From contig NZ_VYIJ01000003.1 of the NCBI RefSeq assembly GCF_008709555.1, forward strand, positions 1 through 46,420: DNA of 46,420 nt, given 5' to 3'. The position numbers were made by a program, and so were the translations under genes. Below are positions 8,836-18,049 of this stretch, piece after piece; positions within the stretch are counted from its first letter, which is position 1; every line of letters begins with the position of its first letter. The stretch comes from Thermoplasma sp. GTDB taxonomy: Archaea > Thermoplasmatota > Thermoplasmata > Thermoplasmatales > Thermoplasmataceae. The notes below the pieces were generated by a model that worked only from the letters and a program-made list of their open reading frames with translations, made no database searches and was not told the DNA's origin.

Positions 8836-9201
8836 ATGGAAAAGAGCTACGTGAAGTTTGAAACTCCCGAAGACGTTTCGCAGAAAGCACTGGATCTTGT
8901 GGAGAGTTCGTACAGAACCGGAAAGGTCAAGAAGGGTACTAACGAGGTTATAAAGTCCATAGAGAGAGGAGAGAGCAAGCTGGTTGTCATAGCGGAGGAC
9001 GTTAATCCGCCTGAAGTTGTATACTACTTGCCTTCTCTCTGCGAGGACAAGAAGGTTCCATACGTCTATGTGAAGAAGAAGGCAGATCTGGGTTCAAAGG
9101 TTGGTATAGCCTCAGCAGCGTCTGTTTCCATAGTGGACTATGGAAAGAATGAGGAACTCTACAAATCCATAGTTTCTGCTCTTGAGCAGATAAAGAAGTG
9201 A
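8836..9201 (+). CDS. rpl7ae: Ribosomal protein L7Ae (eL8)
   Basis: This 121-residue protein is archaeal L7Ae, which binds kink-turn RNA in 23S rRNA, in box C/D and H/ACA guide RNPs, and in RNase P. The sequence shows the family's 'KGTNEVIKSIERGESKLVVIAEDVNPPEVVYYLP' block (split here by function: RNA contacts in 'GTNEV', core in 'VVIAEDV') followed by 'KKVPYVYVKKKADLG'. Length is as expected. It is the first gene of the L7Ae-S28e-L24e-Ndk-IF2 operon conserved in archaea and has a strong Shine-Dalgarno sequence. The next gene starts 11 nt after its stop. Confidence 0.97.
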   Translation: MEKSYVKFETPEDVSQKALDLVESSYRTGKVKKGTNEVIKSIERGESKLVVIAEDVNPPEVVYYLPSLCEDKKVPYVYVKKKADLGSKVGIASAASVSIVDYGKNEELYKSIVSALEQIKK

Positions 9202-9212
9202 AGGTGAAATAG

Positions 9213-9422
9213 ATGCCCAACGAGGCGACACCCGCTGAGGTTGTCGAGATAATAGGAAGAACGGGAATGACCGGAGAAGCGACAACGGTAAAGGTCAGGG
9301 TACTTGCAGGTAGGGACCAGGGAAGGATAATAGCGAGAAACGTTCTCGGTCCAGTAAGGGTCGGTGACATCCTGATGCTCATGGAGACCGCAAGAGAAGC
9401 AAAGAAGCTCTCTATAAGGTGA
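9213..9422 (+). CDS. rps28e: Ribosomal protein S28e (eS28)
   Basis: This 69-residue small-subunit protein has the characteristic '[16 protein letters not shown]' and '[18 protein letters not shown]' segments of S28e, an OB-fold protein near the mRNA exit channel. The ATG follows a GGTGAAAT ribosome binding site. It sits between L7Ae and L24e, the usual archaeal order, and its TGA stop falls just before the L24e start. Confidence 0.97.
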   Translation: MPNEATPAEVVEIIGRTGMTGEATTVKVRVLAGRDQGRIIARNVLGPVRVGDILMLMETAREAKKLSIR

Positions 9423-9427
9423 TAACA

Positions 9428-9625
9428 TTGGCAAAGAACTGCAGTTTCTGTGGCAAGGCAATAGAACCTGGGACAGGAATAATGTATGTCCGCAAGGATG
9501 GTGCGATCCTCTATTTTTGCTCCAATAAGTGCAGGAAGAACATGATAGAGCTGAACCGCGTTCCCAGATATGTGAAATGGACTAATGAATATCATGACTT
9601 AAAGAAGATGAGGGCCAAATCATGA
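9428..9625 (+). CDS. rpl24e: Ribosomal protein L24e (eL24)
   Basis: This 65-residue large-subunit protein has a treble-clef zinc finger, '[13 protein letters not shown]' with a second pair in 'FCSNKCRKN', as in archaeal L24e. I chose the TTG at 9428 because GGTGAT sits 6-8 bases upstream and other L24e proteins begin right before the first CxxC. A GTG at 9419 would add three residues and overlap the S28e stop. The gene ends overlapping the ndk start by four bases (ATGA). Confidence 0.95.
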   Translation: MAKNCSFCGKAIEPGTGIMYVRKDGAILYFCSNKCRKNMIELNRVPRYVKWTNEYHDLKKMRAKS

Positions 9626-10068
9626 CGGAGAGAACTCTTGTGCTTCTCAAGCCTGATGCTGTCAAGAGGAGATTGATCGGGCGCATAATTTCCAGACTCG
9701 AAGATAAGGGGCTCAAGGTGGTTGCGCTCAAATTCATGCAGATGACGCATGATCAGGCGGAAAATCACTATTCTGTACACAGATCGAAGCCATTCTTCAA
9801 GGATCTCGTAAGCTATATCACCTCTGGTCCGATCGTGGCCATGGTGCTTGAGGGCCCTAAGGCCATCGAGGTCGTGAGGCTGATGGCAGGATCCACAGAT
9901 GGCTCAAAGGCTCAGCCAGGGACTATACGCGGAGATTTCTCAATGGGCATTGAAAAGAACATAATACATGCATCAGATTCTCCAGAGGCCTATTCTCATG
10001 AGATGCCCATATTCTTCAATGAGAGTGAGATAGTAGAATGGTCCTATGGCGACGAAATCATCTACTAG
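9622..10068 (+). CDS. ndk: Nucleoside diphosphate kinase
   Basis: This 148-residue enzyme moves the gamma-phosphate of NTPs to NDPs through a phospho-histidine. The catalytic histidine is H116 in 'NIIHASDS'. The N-terminal '[11 protein letters not shown]' strand and '[17 protein letters not shown]' loop are typical. The ATG overlaps the L24e stop (ATGA) and the 3' end overlaps the infB start by 23 nt, indicating translational coupling in the ribosomal operon. The length is normal for the family. Confidence 0.97.
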   Translation: MTERTLVLLKPDAVKRRLIGRIISRLEDKGLKVVALKFMQMTHDQAENHYSVHRSKPFFKDLVSYITSGPIVAMVLEGPKAIEVVRLMAGSTDGSKAQPGTIRGDFSMGIEKNIIHASDSPEAYSHEMPIFFNESEIVEWSYGDEIIY

Positions 10069-11815
10069 CCAGACTGCCTCAAAACTGAGGCAGCCAATAG
10101 TTTGCGTTCTGGGTCATGTTGACCATGGAAAGACCACGTTGCTTGATCTCATCAGGGGTACCTCTGTAGCCAGCAAGGAACCCGGGGGGATAACACAGAG
10201 AATAGCCGCAACAACGGTTGATATTTCCAGAATTCTGAAGGAGACCGAGAAGCTCAACACGAAGGGATTGAAGATACCGGGGCTGTTGTTCATAGATACG
10301 CCTGGTCATGTCGCATTTTCAAATATGAGGGCTAGAGGAGGCGCTCTAGCAGATCTTGCAATACTCGTGATCGACATCAACGAGGGCATAATGCCCCAGA
10401 CTGTTGAATCAATAGATATATTGAAGAAGTTTAAGACGCCGTTCATAATAGCAGCGAACAAGATCGACCTGATACCATTCTTCACCGATGTTAAAACAAC
10501 GCTCTTCACGGAATTCATAAGAAAGCAGAGGCCAGAATATGTGAACGAGCTTGACAACAGGATATACGGCATAATGAACAAACTTTACGAATTTGGCCTG
10601 AACTCTGACAGATTCGACAGGATATCCGATTTCACGAAGACTGTAGCCATAGTCCCGGTCAGCGCCAAGAAGAACATAGGTGTACCAGAGATTCTTATGG
10701 TTCTCGCTGGCCTTGCACAGCGCTTCCTCGAACGGGAGATAGAGTACAAGGATATAAATGGCCACGCCACGATAATAGAGGTCAGGAAGGAGGAGTCCGC
10801 GGGTATCACTCTCGACGCTGTTCTCTATCAGGGCACAATATCTGTCGGCGATACCATAGCCGTGAACACGAAGAATGGGCCAGCTGTGACCAAGGTCAAG
10901 GCTCTGTTCGTGAACACGGGTAAGGGCCAGCGCTCACTGAAAGAGGTGAAGAAGGTATCAGCAGCCGAAGGTATTAGGGTGCTCATAAGCGATAAGATCG
11001 ATGTCATATCTGGATCGCCAATGATCGTTGTCAACGATAACCTTGATCAGGTTATGAAGGAGATCGAGGAGGAGAGCAAGATAGACATCCAGCTGAGTGA
11101 AGATGGCATATACGTGAAGGCGGAGGCCATCGGATCCCTCGAGGCTATAAGCTATGAGCTGAACAAGCAGGGTATAAAGATAAGGCAGGCTCAGGTTGGA
11201 GACATAACAAAGAGAGACATAATGGATGTCTCGACTCTATCCGATCCAATAAATAGGATAATTGTGGGGTTCAACGTATCTGTGCTGCCTGAGGCTAAGG
11301 AGGCCATGTCTTCATCAGATGTGAGCATCGTCAATGGCGACATAATTTACAAGATCGTCGAGGACACACAGAAGGTTATGGACGATAGGAGGAAGATGCT
11401 CCTTCAGGGCAGGAAGATGTCAATGCCCGTACCGTCCAGGATAAGGATACTCCCGCAGTACATATTCAGGGCCTCTAAACCCGTCATTGTCGGTGTCAGA
11501 GTAGAAACCGGTCAGATAAAGGTTGGTGATAACCTGATAAGAGGTGACGGCAAATACGCGGGTACGATAAAGAGCATAAGGAATGAAGACATTAGTGTTC
11601 GATATCAGGATGCGCCAGCAGAGGTCGCTGTCGCAATAGACAACGTGACTCTGAACAGGCAGATCTTCCCGGACGATGTTCTTTATGTTGACATAAATGA
11701 AAACGTTGTGAAGGAGCTGCGCAGGGCACCGATGGAAAAGGATATAATGGACACGCTTGAGGAAATAATAAAGATAAAAAGAAAGGATAACCCCTTCTGG
11801 GGAACCAGGGTCTGA
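10046..11815 (+). CDS. infB: Translation initiation factor IF-2, archaeal aIF5B
   Basis: This 589-residue GTPase promotes subunit joining during initiation. GTP-binding motifs are G1 'GHVDHGKT' (23-30), G3 'DTPGH' and G4 'NKID'. Domain II, domain III and the long linker helix to domain IV follow, and the C-terminus '[14 protein letters not shown]' is typical of aIF5B. Some archaeal homologues carry inteins; none is present here. There is almost no N-terminal extension, as usual in archaea. The ATG lies inside ndk in another frame, 23 nt before the ndk stop, and it closes the L7Ae operon. Confidence 0.97.
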   Translation: MATKSSTSQTASKLRQPIVCVLGHVDHGKTTLLDLIRGTSVASKEPGGITQRIAATTVDISRILKETEKLNTKGLKIPGLLFIDTPGHVAFSNMRARGGALADLAILVIDINEGIMPQTVESIDILKKFKTPFIIAANKIDLIPFFTDVKTTLFTEFIRKQRPEYVNELDNRIYGIMNKLYEFGLNSDRFDRISDFTKTVAIVPVSAKKNIGVPEILMVLAGLAQRFLEREIEYKDINGHATIIEVRKEESAGITLDAVLYQGTISVGDTIAVNTKNGPAVTKVKALFVNTGKGQRSLKEVKKVSAAEGIRVLISDKIDVISGSPMIVVNDNLDQVMKEIEEESKIDIQLSEDGIYVKAEAIGSLEAISYELNKQGIKIRQAQVGDITKRDIMDVSTLSDPINRIIVGFNVSVLPEAKEAMSSSDVSIVNGDIIYKIVEDTQKVMDDRRKMLLQGRKMSMPVPSRIRILPQYIFRASKPVIVGVRVETGQIKVGDNLIRGDGKYAGTIKSIRNEDISVRYQDAPAEVAVAIDNVTLNRQIFPDDVLYVDINENVVKELRRAPMEKDIMDTLEEIIKIKRKDNPFWGTRV

Positions 11816-11825
11816 ATTATTGTAT

Positions 11826-12779
11826 TCAGGCCAGGTGTTTTCCGCTCACGCCGAGTTTCTCGGATATATGTTCGATCATGTCATCTACGGTTCTGTCCAG
11901 GTCGTAATCAAACCTATATCCCCACTCTCTGACTGCATCTGAAGAATCTATGCTTTCCGGCCATGTCGCCGCTATGCCATCCCTGTAATCCGGTTTGTAT
12001 TCGATCTGGAAGCCGTTGATTCTCTCAGCTATCTTCATATATATCTCTTCAGGCGTAAAGCTGTATGCCTGCACATTGTAGCCATTCCTTATCTTGAGCC
12101 TCTCCGAATTCGCTTCGTAAAGATCGGTGAGGGCCCTGAGCGCGTCTGGCATGTACATCATGGGCAGGCGCCTGTTTCTCTGCAAGTAGCACGTATACTT
12201 CTTCATGCGTAAGGCGTAGTAGAATATCTCAACGGCGTAATCAGTGGTACCGGCTGTCGGCTCAGCCATGTAGCTTATGATACCTGGATAACGCAGCGAT
12301 CTGACATCAAGCCCAAACTTCTCATAGTAGTACTGTGCCAGGAGCTCTGCCGCGACTTTTGTAACGCCGTACATCGTCCTTGGCCGCAGCACCGTTATGC
12401 TCGGTACATCGCGTTTTGGTGTTTCTGGGCCGAAGACTCCTATGGTGCTTGGTATTATAACCCTGTCTATGGAATGGTGCCTCGCAGCTTCCAGGACGTT
12501 GTAGGTACCATTCAAATTCACCCTATAGGCCAGATCCGGATCCTTTTCGCCCTTGGCTGAGAGTATGCCAGCCAGGTGGAATATGTCTGTGACCTTGTAC
12601 TTCTCTATGGCACGGTCAAGCGAATCTCTGTCCGTCACGTCGAGCCGTATGTACCCTGTCTCTGTCCCCTTTGTTTCCATTATATCGGACGAGATAACAG
12701 AGTCCTTACCGTATTTCTCTCTCAGGTATGGAACAAGTTCGGTGCCGATCTGACCGGAAGAACCAGTAACGAGTATCAT
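11826..12779 (-). CDS. L-threonine 3-dehydrogenase, SDR/UDP-galactose 4-epimerase-like type
   Basis: This 317-residue short-chain dehydrogenase has the NAD-binding motif 'VTGSSGQIG' (4-12), the acidic residue in 'SSDIM', and the catalytic 'PSTIGVFG' serine/threonine region with 'YGVTK' (Tyr-x3-Lys). From memory it closely resembles the structurally studied L-threonine dehydrogenase of Thermoplasma volcanium, but it is not identical; shared stretches include '[14 protein letters not shown]' and 'RYPGIISY'. The enzyme oxidises L-threonine to 2-amino-3-ketobutyrate with NAD+. A nucleotide-sugar epimerase is the main alternative, but the close match to the T. volcanium enzyme argues against it. 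It ends just past the convergent infB stop. Confidence 0.88.
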   Translation of the reverse strand: MILVTGSSGQIGTELVPYLREKYGKDSVISSDIMETKGTETGYIRLDVTDRDSLDRAIEKYKVTDIFHLAGILSAKGEKDPDLAYRVNLNGTYNVLEAARHHSIDRVIIPSTIGVFGPETPKRDVPSITVLRPRTMYGVTKVAAELLAQYYYEKFGLDVRSLRYPGIISYMAEPTAGTTDYAVEIFYYALRMKKYTCYLQRNRRLPMMYMPDALRALTDLYEANSERLKIRNGYNVQAYSFTPEEIYMKIAERINGFQIEYKPDYRDGIAATWPESIDSSDAVREWGYRFDYDLDRTVDDMIEHISEKLGVSGKHLA

Positions 12780-12832
12780 AACTATAGATCAAAGATCCGT
12801 ATAAAAACAATTTTATTCAAGCCTGCTATGTT

Positions 12833-13144
12833 TTAGCTTATCCTGAGCACATTTTCCACTATATCCCTGTATTCCGGGTTTATATGGTAGAAGGTGAACT
12901 TCTTTATCTCACGTTTCTCTATTATCCCAGCATCATAGAGCTTGTTCAGGTGGACCGTCACGGTTGGTTGTGAAAGCTTGAGGGCAGGTACGAGCTCACA
13001 GGTGCAGACCTCATCGTATTCCATCATAAGGTCCAGGATGGCCAGCCTGACCTTGGATGCCAGAGCTTCCACTATCTTCTCCCTTCTCTCGTATGATCTC
13101 AGATCTGGATTCCTCAGTTTTATGATCCTGCAGGCCGACTCCAT
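12833..13144 (-). CDS. ArsR/SmtB-family metal-sensing transcription regulator
   Basis: This 103-residue winged-helix repressor begins at MESACRI. The wHTH core is 'ALASKVRLAILDLMMEY...LSQPTVTVHLNKLYDAGIIEKREI'. The recognition-helix region is preceded by 'EVCTCELV', which matches the metal-binding 'ELCVCDL' of ArsR, so a thiolate metal(loid) site is likely. The start at 13144 is preferred because a TATATAT box (13170-13175) is centred about 28 nt upstream, fitting a leaderless mRNA; an ATG at 13165 would add seven residues but lies too close to that box. The gene diverges from fmdE, about 107 bp apart, making the fmdE-tauE pair its most likely target. Confidence 0.82.
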   Translation of the reverse strand: MESACRIIKLRNPDLRSYERREKIVEALASKVRLAILDLMMEYDEVCTCELVPALKLSQPTVTVHLNKLYDAGIIEKREIKKFTFYHINPEYRDIVENVLRIS

Positions 13145-13251
13145 GATAAAATAAGAGTGGTTCATCACATATATAGTTTTCTGGCTATGGGATGGCATTG
13201 CATAGTTAAATAGAAATATAACTATTAAATATCTGACACCGGTGAAAACAT

Positions 13252-13863
13252 ATGGAAAAACTTGAGTTCGGGATTCCAGAGTGGGCATTTGAATTCCATG
13301 GGCACAAATGTCCATACATGCCGATGGGCTACAGGGCCGGTTCCTACGCCCTCAGGATCGCTGGTCTTGATAAGGAAAAGGACCACAGGACGTATCTGCT
13401 TTCGGAGATGTCCACCGAGGACATGAACGGATGCTTCAACGATGGAGCTCAGGCTGCCACCGGTTGCACATACGGAAAGGGTCTCTTTTCGCTGCTTGGT
13501 TACGGGAAGCTCGCCCTGATACTGTACAAGCCAGGAAGGAAAGCCATACGCGTACATGTAAGAAACAGCTTCATGGACGACCTGACCACAAGGGCCTCTG
13601 AATTCTTCAAATACAGGAAGCAGGGCTATGAGCCATCCGAAATACCGGCAGGCGCCATAGATCCAGTGCTTGAATGGATCTCATCGCTGAAGGATGAGGA
13701 AATATTCGAGTATGAGGAGATGGATGACTTCCACTTCGATCCTGTGAAGAAGAACGGTGCCAAGATCAAATGCGATATCTGCGGGGAATACACCTATGAA
13801 GCAGATGCAAAGATTCTGAATGGTAAACCCGTATGCAAACCTGACTACTACGGCAGGAAATGA
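13252..13863 (+). CDS. FmdE-family protein with C-terminal zinc finger
   Basis: This 203-residue protein belongs to Pfam FmdE (formylmethanofuran dehydrogenase subunit E), although this organism is not a methanogen. The N-terminal FmdE domain has '[18 protein letters not shown]' (13-30) with conserved His and Cys, then '[19 protein letters not shown]'. The C-terminal part is a treble-clef-like zinc module, '[15 protein letters not shown]' followed by '[11 protein letters not shown]'. I recall that the T. acidophilum protein (Ta1109) was solved by structural genomics, without a defined function. The stop overlaps the following permease start (ATGA), so the two are translationally coupled. A metal- or thiol-related role is inferred from conserved ligands and the neighbouring ArsR-type gene. 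Confidence 0.88.
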   Translation: MEKLEFGIPEWAFEFHGHKCPYMPMGYRAGSYALRIAGLDKEKDHRTYLLSEMSTEDMNGCFNDGAQAATGCTYGKGLFSLLGYGKLALILYKPGRKAIRVHVRNSFMDDLTTRASEFFKYRKQGYEPSEIPAGAIDPVLEWISSLKDEEIFEYEEMDDFHFDPVKKNGAKIKCDICGEYTYEADAKILNGKPVCKPDYYGRK

Positions 13864-14636
13864 TGCCCATGATCGGGGCCCTCTACATAGTGATCCTCAT
13901 ACTTACCTGGATATTGTCCGCAATATTCGCAATATCTGGTGTGGGTGCGGCCAACACGCTCATACCGATATATTATTCATTCGGCATACCATTCTCGATA
14001 GCAGCAGCGGCCGGTCTTCTACTAAACGTATTTTCACTTTCAAGCGCAACGGCCAACAATGCGAAACACAGCTTCATACTATGGAAGATAGGTATAATAT
14101 TCCTGATTCCTGCCGTCGCGATGGCACCAGTTGGGGCCATGGTCGGCGTCCACACACCAAGGAAGTATCTGCTCATAATATTCGTTGTGTTCCTCTCGTA
14201 CACGCTATTCAATCTCATAAGGGGCAGAAAGACCGGAAAGAAGGATGCCGTGCTCACTGGGATCAGCGGTGCAATAACTGGGATTTTCATCGGTGCTCTG
14301 GCCGGTTTCCTCGGAGGTCTCCTTGGAGTGGGAGGCGGAATGATCATACTGCCCGTGCTTACCTTCATGGAGAGCGATTACAAGAAGATCGCCGGTACTT
14401 CGGCATTCATAGCACTTTTCTCATCGGCCTCAGGTTTCCTCTCTTATCTGGCCATACTCAGGGGGGTCAACTATCTGCTCTGGATTGTGGTGCTCATCGG
14501 TGGAATCGCTGGAGGCCTGTCCGGATCCTTCATGATGCACAGATTCGACAGCAGGAAGGTCAGGCTCCTGATCATTATAATAATACTCTTCGTAACGGTG
14601 AAGACAGCTTATTCCGTTGCGGTGAGCTTTCATTAA
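13860..14636 (+). CDS. TauE/SafE (TSUP) family membrane permease
   Basis: This 258-residue integral membrane protein has about eight hydrophobic helices. It shows the internal repeat of the TSUP family: '[27 protein letters not shown]' near the start and '[22 protein letters not shown]' in the second half, followed by '[12 protein letters not shown]'. Family members export sulfite, sulfoacetate or related organosulfur anions; the substrate here is unknown. Its ATG overlaps the fmdE stop. A T-rich run just after the stop may be a terminator. Confidence 0.87.
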   Translation: MMPMIGALYIVILILTWILSAIFAISGVGAANTLIPIYYSFGIPFSIAAAAGLLLNVFSLSSATANNAKHSFILWKIGIIFLIPAVAMAPVGAMVGVHTPRKYLLIIFVVFLSYTLFNLIRGRKTGKKDAVLTGISGAITGIFIGALAGFLGGLLGVGGGMIILPVLTFMESDYKKIAGTSAFIALFSSASGFLSYLAILRGVNYLLWIVVLIGGIAGGLSGSFMMHRFDSRKVRLLIIIIILFVTVKTAYSVAVSFH

Positions 14637-14652
14637 AATATTTATTTTTTGA
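14636..14652 (+). terminator. T-rich candidate terminator / TATA region between tauE-like gene and purK
   Basis: The short gap after the permease stop contains AAATATTTATTTTTTG. The T run could end the fmdE-tauE transcript, while the AT-rich first half sits at TATA distance from the second ATG of purK. Confidence 0.35.
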
Positions 14653-14661
14653 TAACATACG

Positions 14662-15744
14662 ATGCGCATGAACATAGGCATAATAGGCACAGGGCAGCTT
14701 GGCTTCATGATGATAAACGAAGGACGCAGGCTTGGCAACAGATACCTCGTACTTGATTCAAATGGTGTTGGTCCAGCATCCCTGATAGCCGACGCACACT
14801 TCAGTCCAGAGGAATACAGAAAATTTGTGGATGAATCTGATGTCGTCACGTTCGAATTCGAACATGTGATGGAGGAAGCGCTGATCTACGCACAGTCTCA
14901 GAAAAAACTTTTTCCCGGGATCGAAGCCGTTGATCTGAAGAAGGATAGATCGAAGGAAAAGGACTTTCTGACCGATCATGGACTTCCCGTTGCGGAGTAC
15001 CGGAAAGCGGATAGTTTTAATGAGGCGCTGAGGTATGCAAGGGACTTCGGCAGAGCCGTCATAAAGAACGCTTATGGTGGGTACGACGGCAAGGGCCAGG
15101 TCATCTATGATGGCGGCGTGACAGAGGAACTCCATGGGGAGAAATTCGTGGTTGAGGAATTCATAGATTTTGATTATGAAGCCTCTATAATAGCTGTAAG
15201 AGACAGAGAGGGAAACTTCACATACTTTGATCCGACGTACAATTACAACAGGGAAGCAATATTCATCTACAATGCGGCTCCCACAGAGGAGCTGGTAATG
15301 CCTGATATGGCCAGAAAGCTCCTGGAGGCCCTGGACTATCACGGCGTCATGGGTATCGAGTTCTATGTAAGAAACAGGCAGGTGATCATAAATGAGTATG
15401 CACCGCGTGTGCATAATTCTGGCCATCACACGCTACTCGGATCTTCTGTATCACAGTTCGAGGAGCATCTGAGGGCGATAAGCGGGATGCCGGTTCCAAA
15501 GCCCATCCTCTATCGCCCATCATCCTCCGTGAACATTCTGGGCCAGGATCTGAACCAGGATAAGGTGAAAAAGATACTGTCGCTGGGCGAATCAGAGATA
15601 TATTGGTATGGAAAGGCAGGAATAAGGCGGAGAAGAAAGGTCGGCCATGTGAATCTTACCGGTTACACCAGGGAAAAACTAGACCATCGCATAGCCAGCG
15701 TGATGGATATACTTTACCCAGATGGTGTCCAGAATTACATATAA
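14662..15744 (+). CDS. purK: 5-(carboxyamino)imidazole ribonucleotide synthase (PurK)
   Basis: This 360-residue ATP-grasp enzyme converts AIR, bicarbonate and ATP to N5-CAIR in purine synthesis. The N-terminus has 'IGIIGTGQLGFMM' and the core has 'DVVTFEFEHV', 'KNAYGGYDGKGQV' (ATP-grasp glycine loop), 'GVMGIEFYVRN' and 'INEYAPRVHNSGHHT', the family signature. The length is normal. The start could be ATG 14662 or ATG 14668; the TATA-like element at about 14640 favours the second for a leaderless mRNA. The partner mutase purE is not in the window. Confidence 0.94.
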   Translation: MRMNIGIIGTGQLGFMMINEGRRLGNRYLVLDSNGVGPASLIADAHFSPEEYRKFVDESDVVTFEFEHVMEEALIYAQSQKKLFPGIEAVDLKKDRSKEKDFLTDHGLPVAEYRKADSFNEALRYARDFGRAVIKNAYGGYDGKGQVIYDGGVTEELHGEKFVVEEFIDFDYEASIIAVRDREGNFTYFDPTYNYNREAIFIYNAAPTEELVMPDMARKLLEALDYHGVMGIEFYVRNRQVIINEYAPRVHNSGHHTLLGSSVSQFEEHLRAISGMPVPKPILYRPSSSVNILGQDLNQDKVKKILSLGESEIYWYGKAGIRRRRKVGHVNLTGYTREKLDHRIASVMDILYPDGVQNYI

Positions 15745-15762
15745 TGGGTCTGGTCCGAACGA

Positions 15763-16275
15763 TCACATGATCGTGATGGCTCTGACCCCTTCCACAGATT
15801 TGAGCTCCTGAATTATATCCGGCGGCACCTTCTGCTCAGTGACGACTACAGCCTTTGGATCCTCCACCAGTTCCGGGTCATCAACTATCACCTGCCTGAT
15901 GCTTATGCCTCTTCTGGCTATTATGGTGGAGACTCCCGCTATTATGCCCGGCTTGGAGGCACTTTCAGGCAGTATCTCTATCACTCCATATCCAAGCTTG
16001 GAACTCGCCTTCCAGAGGTTAGCCACGGGTTCAAGCTGAGAGAAAACTGGATAGAGTGTCTCATCCTTTATTATACGATCGATGACACTCATCACGGATC
16101 TGCGATCCGTACCTGTGGCCTTGGCAAGCGTGTTCGGTCTTATCTCTATGTCTCCGCACATCAGTACGGGTTCATCGTATAGCTTTGCGACACGTATCCC
16201 CACAGAAAACATCTTCTTTACTATTTTGAGCTGCGAAGGGCTTCTGGAAAATTTCTCGTAGATATAAGACCACAT
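15763..16275 (-). CDS. Regulator with ACT domain, predicted amino-acid metabolism
   Basis: This 170-residue protein combines an N-terminal helix-turn-helix-like part ('IRPNTLAKATGTDRRSVMSVIDRII', about residues 46-70) with a C-terminal ACT domain ('SKPGIIAGVSTIIARRGISIRQVIVDDPEL'). It resembles the archaeal group of predicted ACT regulators of amino acid metabolism. ACT domains bind small ligands, usually amino acids, at dimer interfaces. A TACTTAAATT box about 24 nt before the ATG supports the chosen start. It converges with purK, so no operon partner is evident. Confidence 0.8.
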   Translation of the reverse strand: MWSYIYEKFSRSPSQLKIVKKMFSVGIRVAKLYDEPVLMCGDIEIRPNTLAKATGTDRRSVMSVIDRIIKDETLYPVFSQLEPVANLWKASSKLGYGVIEILPESASKPGIIAGVSTIIARRGISIRQVIVDDPELVEDPKAVVVTEQKVPPDIIQELKSVEGVRAITIM

Positions 16276-16441
16276 TCATAATAAAATGCCCTTGCAATAC
16301 TTAAATTTTTCAGGTTCCACCAGCGATCGATCCGCACGTCGGCATCGCGAGCATGCGTTCGGGTCTGGAGTCATGCTTTGATAGGCATTGTATGGCGTGC
16401 ATGATCGAAGGAATTTTGAATGATTATCTCTATGCTGGTCT

Positions 16442-17011
16442 ATGAAAGATCTGCTGAATTTTTCATACGGAAAACACAGAATAATCGTTGAGGTTGGTGA
16501 TATTACAGAATCGGATGCAGATGCGATAGTGAATGCCGCCAATTCATCTCTCATGGGTGGTGGCGGTGTCGATGGTGCGATACACTCTGCCGCTGGCCCA
16601 GAACTCGACGCAGAACTTGCCGAGATAAGGCGCAGGCGTTATCCAGGCGGGCTCCCCCCAGGTGAGGCGGTGATAACCCGTGGATACAGGCTGAAATCTG
16701 CCCATGTGATACACACGGTTGGTCCTGTCTGGATGGGAGGCCATGGTGGGGAGGATGAGGTTCTTTACAGGGCATACAAAAATTCCATGATGGTGGCTGC
16801 CGATAACGGTATACGTGATATCGCGTTTCCGGCCATAAGCACTGGGGCATACGGATTTCCATTCGATCACGCTGAGAGGATAGCCATAAGATCCGTCAGG
16901 GACTTCCTCAATGGCCAGAATGACGCATACACGATCAGATTCATCTTTTATACGGAGAGCCAGGGCAGGGAGTTCCTATCGATACTTGCGAAGAACGGCA
17001 TGATGCAATAA
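16442..17011 (+). CDS. Macrodomain protein, ADP-ribose / O-acetyl-ADP-ribose binding
   Basis: This 189-residue single-domain protein is a MacroD-type macrodomain. Key motifs are 'GDITESDADAIVNAANSSLMGGGGVDGAIHSAAG' in parts: Asp in 'GDI', 'NAAN' (31-34), the phosphate loop 'GGGGVDGAI' (39-47), and the second loop 'STGAYGFP'. These residues are those of enzymes that remove ADP-ribose from acidic residues or deacetylate O-acetyl-ADP-ribose. It is monocistronic between convergent and divergent neighbours. No sirtuin or other ADP-ribosylation gene is visible in the window. Confidence 0.93.
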   Translation: MKDLLNFSYGKHRIIVEVGDITESDADAIVNAANSSLMGGGGVDGAIHSAAGPELDAELAEIRRRRYPGGLPPGEAVITRGYRLKSAHVIHTVGPVWMGGHGGEDEVLYRAYKNSMMVAADNGIRDIAFPAISTGAYGFPFDHAERIAIRSVRDFLNGQNDAYTIRFIFYTESQGREFLSILAKNGMMQ

Positions 17012-17077
17012 CCCGAATGAACCTATATTCCTCAGCGATGTCCAAAAAATTCATGCATCACAGTTCGGAGAGGTAGA

Positions 17078-18049
17078 TCACGTCCCGTCGCTGACCCCAT
17101 CCTCTCCTATCTGTATGACCGTCTCGCCCTCCGGGAGGTACGGAGAATCTATGAGTCTTGCTATTCTCTTCCCGCCCTTGCTCTTCCTCAGATAAATCCT
17201 GAAGGTTGCAGTGTGGCCGACGATATTGCCGCCTATTGGCGCCATCGGATCGCCAAAGAAGACGTCAGGCCTGGCCGAAACCTGGTTCGTTACGGCTATG
17301 ACTGCATTGTATATGGTTCCGAATCTGAGCAGATCATGCATGTGCTTGTTCAGAAGCTGCTGCCTCTCCGCCAGCGACCCTCTTCCAACGTATTCGGATC
17401 TGAAGTGCGCTGTGAGCGAGTCCACGATCAGGAGCTTGATGTTGTACTCCTTGGCCGTATCCTGGGCCTTCTCAGCCAGCAGTATCTGATGGTGCGAGTT
17501 GTAGGCCCTTGCCACATGTATCCTCTTCAATGTCTCATCGGGATCGGCGCCTCTGCTCTTTGCCATCTGTATTATACGTTCTGGCCTGAAGGTATTCTCG
17601 GTGTCTATCATCATAACATCGCTGTCGAAGCCACCCTTCTCCTTTGGAAGAGTGCAGTTCACGGCCAGCTGGTGCATTATCTGTGTCTTTCCTGATCCAA
17701 ACTCACCGAAGAATTCGGTTATTGCCTGTGTTTCAAGGCCTCCACCGAGAAGGTCGTCAAGATTCTTGCTACCTGTTGTGAGTTTCTGTATGCTCTTCCT
17801 CCTCTCGAGTATCTCCTCACCAGTCTCGAAATTTCCAATATCAGCGAATTTTCTTGCAGCGGCGATTATCTTTGCGGCGGCACCCTCGCCTATGCCAGTG
17901 ACATCAGAAAGATCCTTTGGAGAAGCCACGGCGATGGCCATTATGTCATCATAGCCGTTTTCTCTCAGCTTCTCGGCCGTCGCCTCTCCTACTCCTGGAA
18001 GATCCTCTATGGTCTTCTTCTCCTTATTCTCCTCGTTACTTTCCATCAA
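17078..18049 (-). CDS. radA: DNA repair and recombination protein RadA
   Basis: This 323-residue recombinase forms filaments on ssDNA and catalyses strand exchange. The N-terminal helix-hairpin-helix domain reads '[19 protein letters not shown]' and '[13 protein letters not shown]'. The subunit-contact motif is FETG (74-77), an F-x-x-G version also seen in some methanogens. Walker A is 'GEFGSGKTQ' (115-123), Walker B '[12 protein letters not shown]', and L2 is 'NQVSARPD...GGNIVGH'. Its ATG overlaps the gap stop by four bases, so it is translationally coupled to GAPDH. There is no intein. Confidence 0.97.
   Translation of the reverse strand: MMESNEENKEKKTIEDLPGVGEATAEKLRENGYDDIMAIAVASPKDLSDVTGIGEGAAAKIIAAARKFADIGNFETGEEILERRKSIQKLTTGSKNLDDLLGGGLETQAITEFFGEFGSGKTQIMHQLAVNCTLPKEKGGFDSDVMMIDTENTFRPERIIQMAKSRGADPDETLKRIHVARAYNSHHQILLAEKAQDTAKEYNIKLLIVDSLTAHFRSEYVGRGSLAERQQLLNKHMHDLLRFGTIYNAVIAVTNQVSARPDVFFGDPMAPIGGNIVGHTATFRIYLRKSKGGKRIARLIDSPYLPEGETVIQIGEDGVSDGT

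Noticed and set aside
9002-9595. Minus-strand frame across rpl7ae-rps28e-rpl24e
   Set aside because: It is antisense to three certain ribosomal protein genes and spans their junctions.
10046-11815. Intein in aIF5B
   Set aside because: The GTPase motifs are contiguous and the length is that of an intein-free protein.
12833-13315. A 160-residue version of the ArsR-type regulator
   Set aside because: The extra N-terminal part overlaps the divergent fmdE start and its promoter and has no family similarity; the TATA box favours the 103-residue form.
13820-14671. Long 283-residue open frame over the tauE-like gene
   Set aside because: It is a second frame of the same strand, rich in His, Arg and Cys with no membrane pattern, while the overlapping frame is a clear TSUP permease.
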